Positions 62,983 through 64,000 of a stretch of DNA of 64,000 nucleotides are shown here, piece after piece. The position numbers were made by a program, and so were the translations under genes. Under the pieces are notes generated by a model. That model was not told the origin of the DNA and ran no database searches. It worked only from the letters and a program-made list of their open reading frames with translations. How positions within the stretch are numbered: the first letter of the stretch is position 1; every line of letters starts with the position of its first letter. The stretch comes from Polyangiaceae bacterium (GTDB lineage Bacteria; Myxococcota_A; Polyangia; Polyangiales; Polyangiaceae), in NCBI GenBank assembly GCA_041389725.1, contig JAWKRG010000003.1:186001-250000 (forward strand). The letters are read 5' to 3'.

Positions 62983-63102
62983 TCAACCGCCACGACGCAA
63001 CGAGCGCGACGACTCGCCAAGAGATGGTTGTGTGGACGGCATCGACGCACCAACCCACAAACCCTTCGCGAATCTCAGCGCTCTTGGCGTCGTGGCGGTT
63101 GA
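62983..63102. repeat. Long inverted repeat in the 309-bp gap upstream of the Cys-rich gene
   Basis: The gap 62885-63193 holds no convincing gene. It contains a perfect 16-bp inverted repeat TCAACCGCCACGACGC (62983-62998) against GCGTCGTGGCGGTTGA (63087-63102), extendable to 25-nt arms with two mismatches. A further small hairpin CGTCAC/GTGACG lies at about 63107-63123. This could be a transcription-linked structure, a small noncoding RNA or a remnant of a short mobile element. Confidence 0.55.
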
Positions 63103-63193
63103 GAAACGTCACCAGTCGTGACGGCGCTGACCGTTTCGGCGTGCGTCACCCCCGTAGCGCGAAGTGCGACTCCGCTAGCCGCCAGCGTCGGGG

Positions 63194-63421
63194 CTAGTAG
63201 TGGGGGGGACGTTCGATGGATGGATCCGTGACCGGTTCGACGCCGCCGCTCTCGGCCATGCGCTTGTCGATGTTTCCCAACTTTGCCTTCAAGGCGTCGA
63301 TCTCGCGCTGCTGAGCATACAGCGCGTCCGAGAGCTGCTCGATGGTGTCCTGTTGGTGGGTGTAGCGCACCTCCAGCTCCACCAATCGTTTGCTCAGTTC
63401 ACTCACGCTCGCGTCGGTCAT
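63194..63421 (-). CDS. slyX: SlyX-family protein
   Basis: 75 residues, ATG 63421, overlapping the TGA of the upstream DUF885 gene (ATGA), so it is translationally coupled. SlyX features: SELSKRLVELEVRYTHQQDT, IEQLSDALYAQQREIDALKA (coiled coil) and the terminal PSIERPPHY, the family's conserved end. Full length for the family. Function unknown in general; named from the E. coli slyX/slyD region. Confidence 0.92.
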   Translation of the reverse strand: MTDASVSELSKRLVELEVRYTHQQDTIEQLSDALYAQQREIDALKAKLGNIDKRMAESGGVEPVTDPSIERPPHY

Positions 63422-64000
63422 GGTTTGCCTTTCTGCGCGCCGATCCAGGTGCGTACCACACGCCGCAACACAGGAAGACTGATCGCCCCTCGGCGCAGGA
63501 TCTCGTCGTGGAACGCGGATAGGTCGAAGGCAGCGCCGAGTTCCCGTTCTGCCTCCGCGCGCAAGCTCAGGATCTCACGTTGCCCGAGCTTGTAGGCCAG
63601 GGCTTGGCCTGGCCAGACGATGTAGCGATCGACCTCGTTGACGATGTTGCTCTGCGTGAGCGCGGTGTGGGCCAGCATGTAGGCTTCCGCTTGGCTCCGC
63701 GACCATCCCTTCGCATGTATCCCCGTGTCCACGACCAGTCGCGCCGCCCGCCAGGCGTCGAAGCTGAGCATGCCCATGCGGTCCAGGTCGCTGGAGTAGA
63801 GACCCAACTCGTCGGCCAAGCGCTCCGTGTACAGCCCCCAACCCTCGACGTAGGCGGTCATTCCAGCGTGCTTCAGGAACGCGGGGACGTCCGGCAGCTT
63901 CTGCGCCACACCGATCTGCAAGTGGTGCCCCGGTACGCTCTCATGGAAGGCGAGAACCTCTGCCTCGAAGCGAGGTCGCGACTTCGGCTCGTGAACGTTC
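63418..64000 (-). CDS. DUF885-family peptidase-like protein, C-terminal part (partial)
   Basis: The gene runs off the right edge; 193 codons are present and no start is in the window. The zinc motif VLAFHESVPGHHLQIGVAQ (HExxxHH, as in HEAVPGHH of DUF885 proteins) lies at the edge, followed by AGMTAYVEGWGLYTERLADE, which provides the third ligand Glu in EGWALY-type motifs, then MGMLSFDAWRAARLVVDTGI. Members are exported or periplasmic metallopeptidases with no clear substrate. Coupled by an ATGA overlap to slyX downstream. Confidence 0.9.
   Translation of the reverse strand, partial: NVHEPKSRPRFEAEVLAFHESVPGHHLQIGVAQKLPDVPAFLKHAGMTAYVEGWGLYTERLADELGLYSSDLDRMGMLSFDAWRAARLVVDTGIHAKGWSRSQAEAYMLAHTALTQSNIVNEVDRYIVWPGQALAYKLGQREILSLRAEAERELGAAFDLSAFHDEILRRGAISLPVLRRVVRTWIGAQKGKP

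Overview
This window is most likely from a myxobacterium of the Polyangiales type (Sorangium-like, order Polyangiales). The basis is very high GC with strong GC bias at third codon positions, two Hanks-type Ser/Thr kinases (one ending in an AgmX/PglI-type domain), and about eighteen predicted lipoproteins, many with long Gly/Ser/Thr-rich linkers. A Cys-rich protein with a C-terminal membrane segment and Arg cluster (MYXO-CTERM-like) and an ECF sigma factor linked to a DGPF/YCII protein also fit. I see no rRNA, tRNA, CRISPR array, insertion sequence or prophage; this is chromosomal DNA.

Layout. 0-3 kb: start of sucA (2-oxoglutarate dehydrogenase E1, minus strand, cut by the window edge), formate-tetrahydrofolate ligase and a TrmH-family RNA methyltransferase. 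3-8 kb: Cys-rich lipoprotein, a Ser/Thr kinase overlapping a PEGA-like partner, and an RCC1 propeller lipoprotein. 8-12 kb: a CocE-type hydrolase co-transcribed with a TetR regulator, then a VWA lipoprotein. 12.4-16 kb: a giant acyl-CoA dehydratase activase (two BadF-type ATPase domains). 16-20 kb: translationally coupled radical SAM and PhyH enzymes, a CARDB-like protein and a methyltransferase. 20-36.5 kb: cell-surface and signalling block (LamG-like lipoprotein, second kinase, dipeptidyl-peptidase III-like lipoprotein, VWA-like lipoprotein, sigma factor with membrane partner and barrel protein, collagen-like lipoprotein pair, propeller lipoprotein, SUMF1-kinase fusion). 36.7-45.5 kb: PF09826-type propeller, zinc-ribbon membrane protein, DUF1223, acyl-CoA dehydrogenase, extensin-like lipoprotein, DUF938 methyltransferase, propeller lipoprotein. 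45.8-47.7 kb: a 2-hydroxyacyl-CoA-dehydratase-like protein. 47.7-53.9 kb: DUF1801 protein, small lipoproteins, VOC protein, DGPF/ECF42 pair. 54-64 kb: M20 peptidase and O-methyltransferase pair, unknown helical protein, serine hydrolase, serB, a degenerate MoaC-like protein, SDR, Cys-rich MYXO-CTERM-like protein, slyX and a DUF885 peptidase cut by the right edge.

The most interesting signal is regulatory. The activase (12.4 kb) and the dehydratase-like gene (45.8 kb) are about 30 kb apart, yet carry the same promoter-operator: a TTG-type -35, a 16-nt spacer, TACACT as -10, and a perfect dyad ACTGAC-N6-GTCAGT starting inside the -10 at the identical position. In many anaerobes the corresponding domains lie in one polypeptide. 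Here they appear split into two genes held together by a shared operator, which suggests a conserved radical-type CoA enzyme in a presumably aerobic bacterium under one repressor. Other points of note are a secreted SUMF1-Fam20/HipA-like kinase fusion, a MoaC pseudoenzyme-like protein, a coupled collagen-like and twin-arginine-like lipoprotein pair, and a near-consensus sigma-54 promoter before a large propeller lipoprotein.
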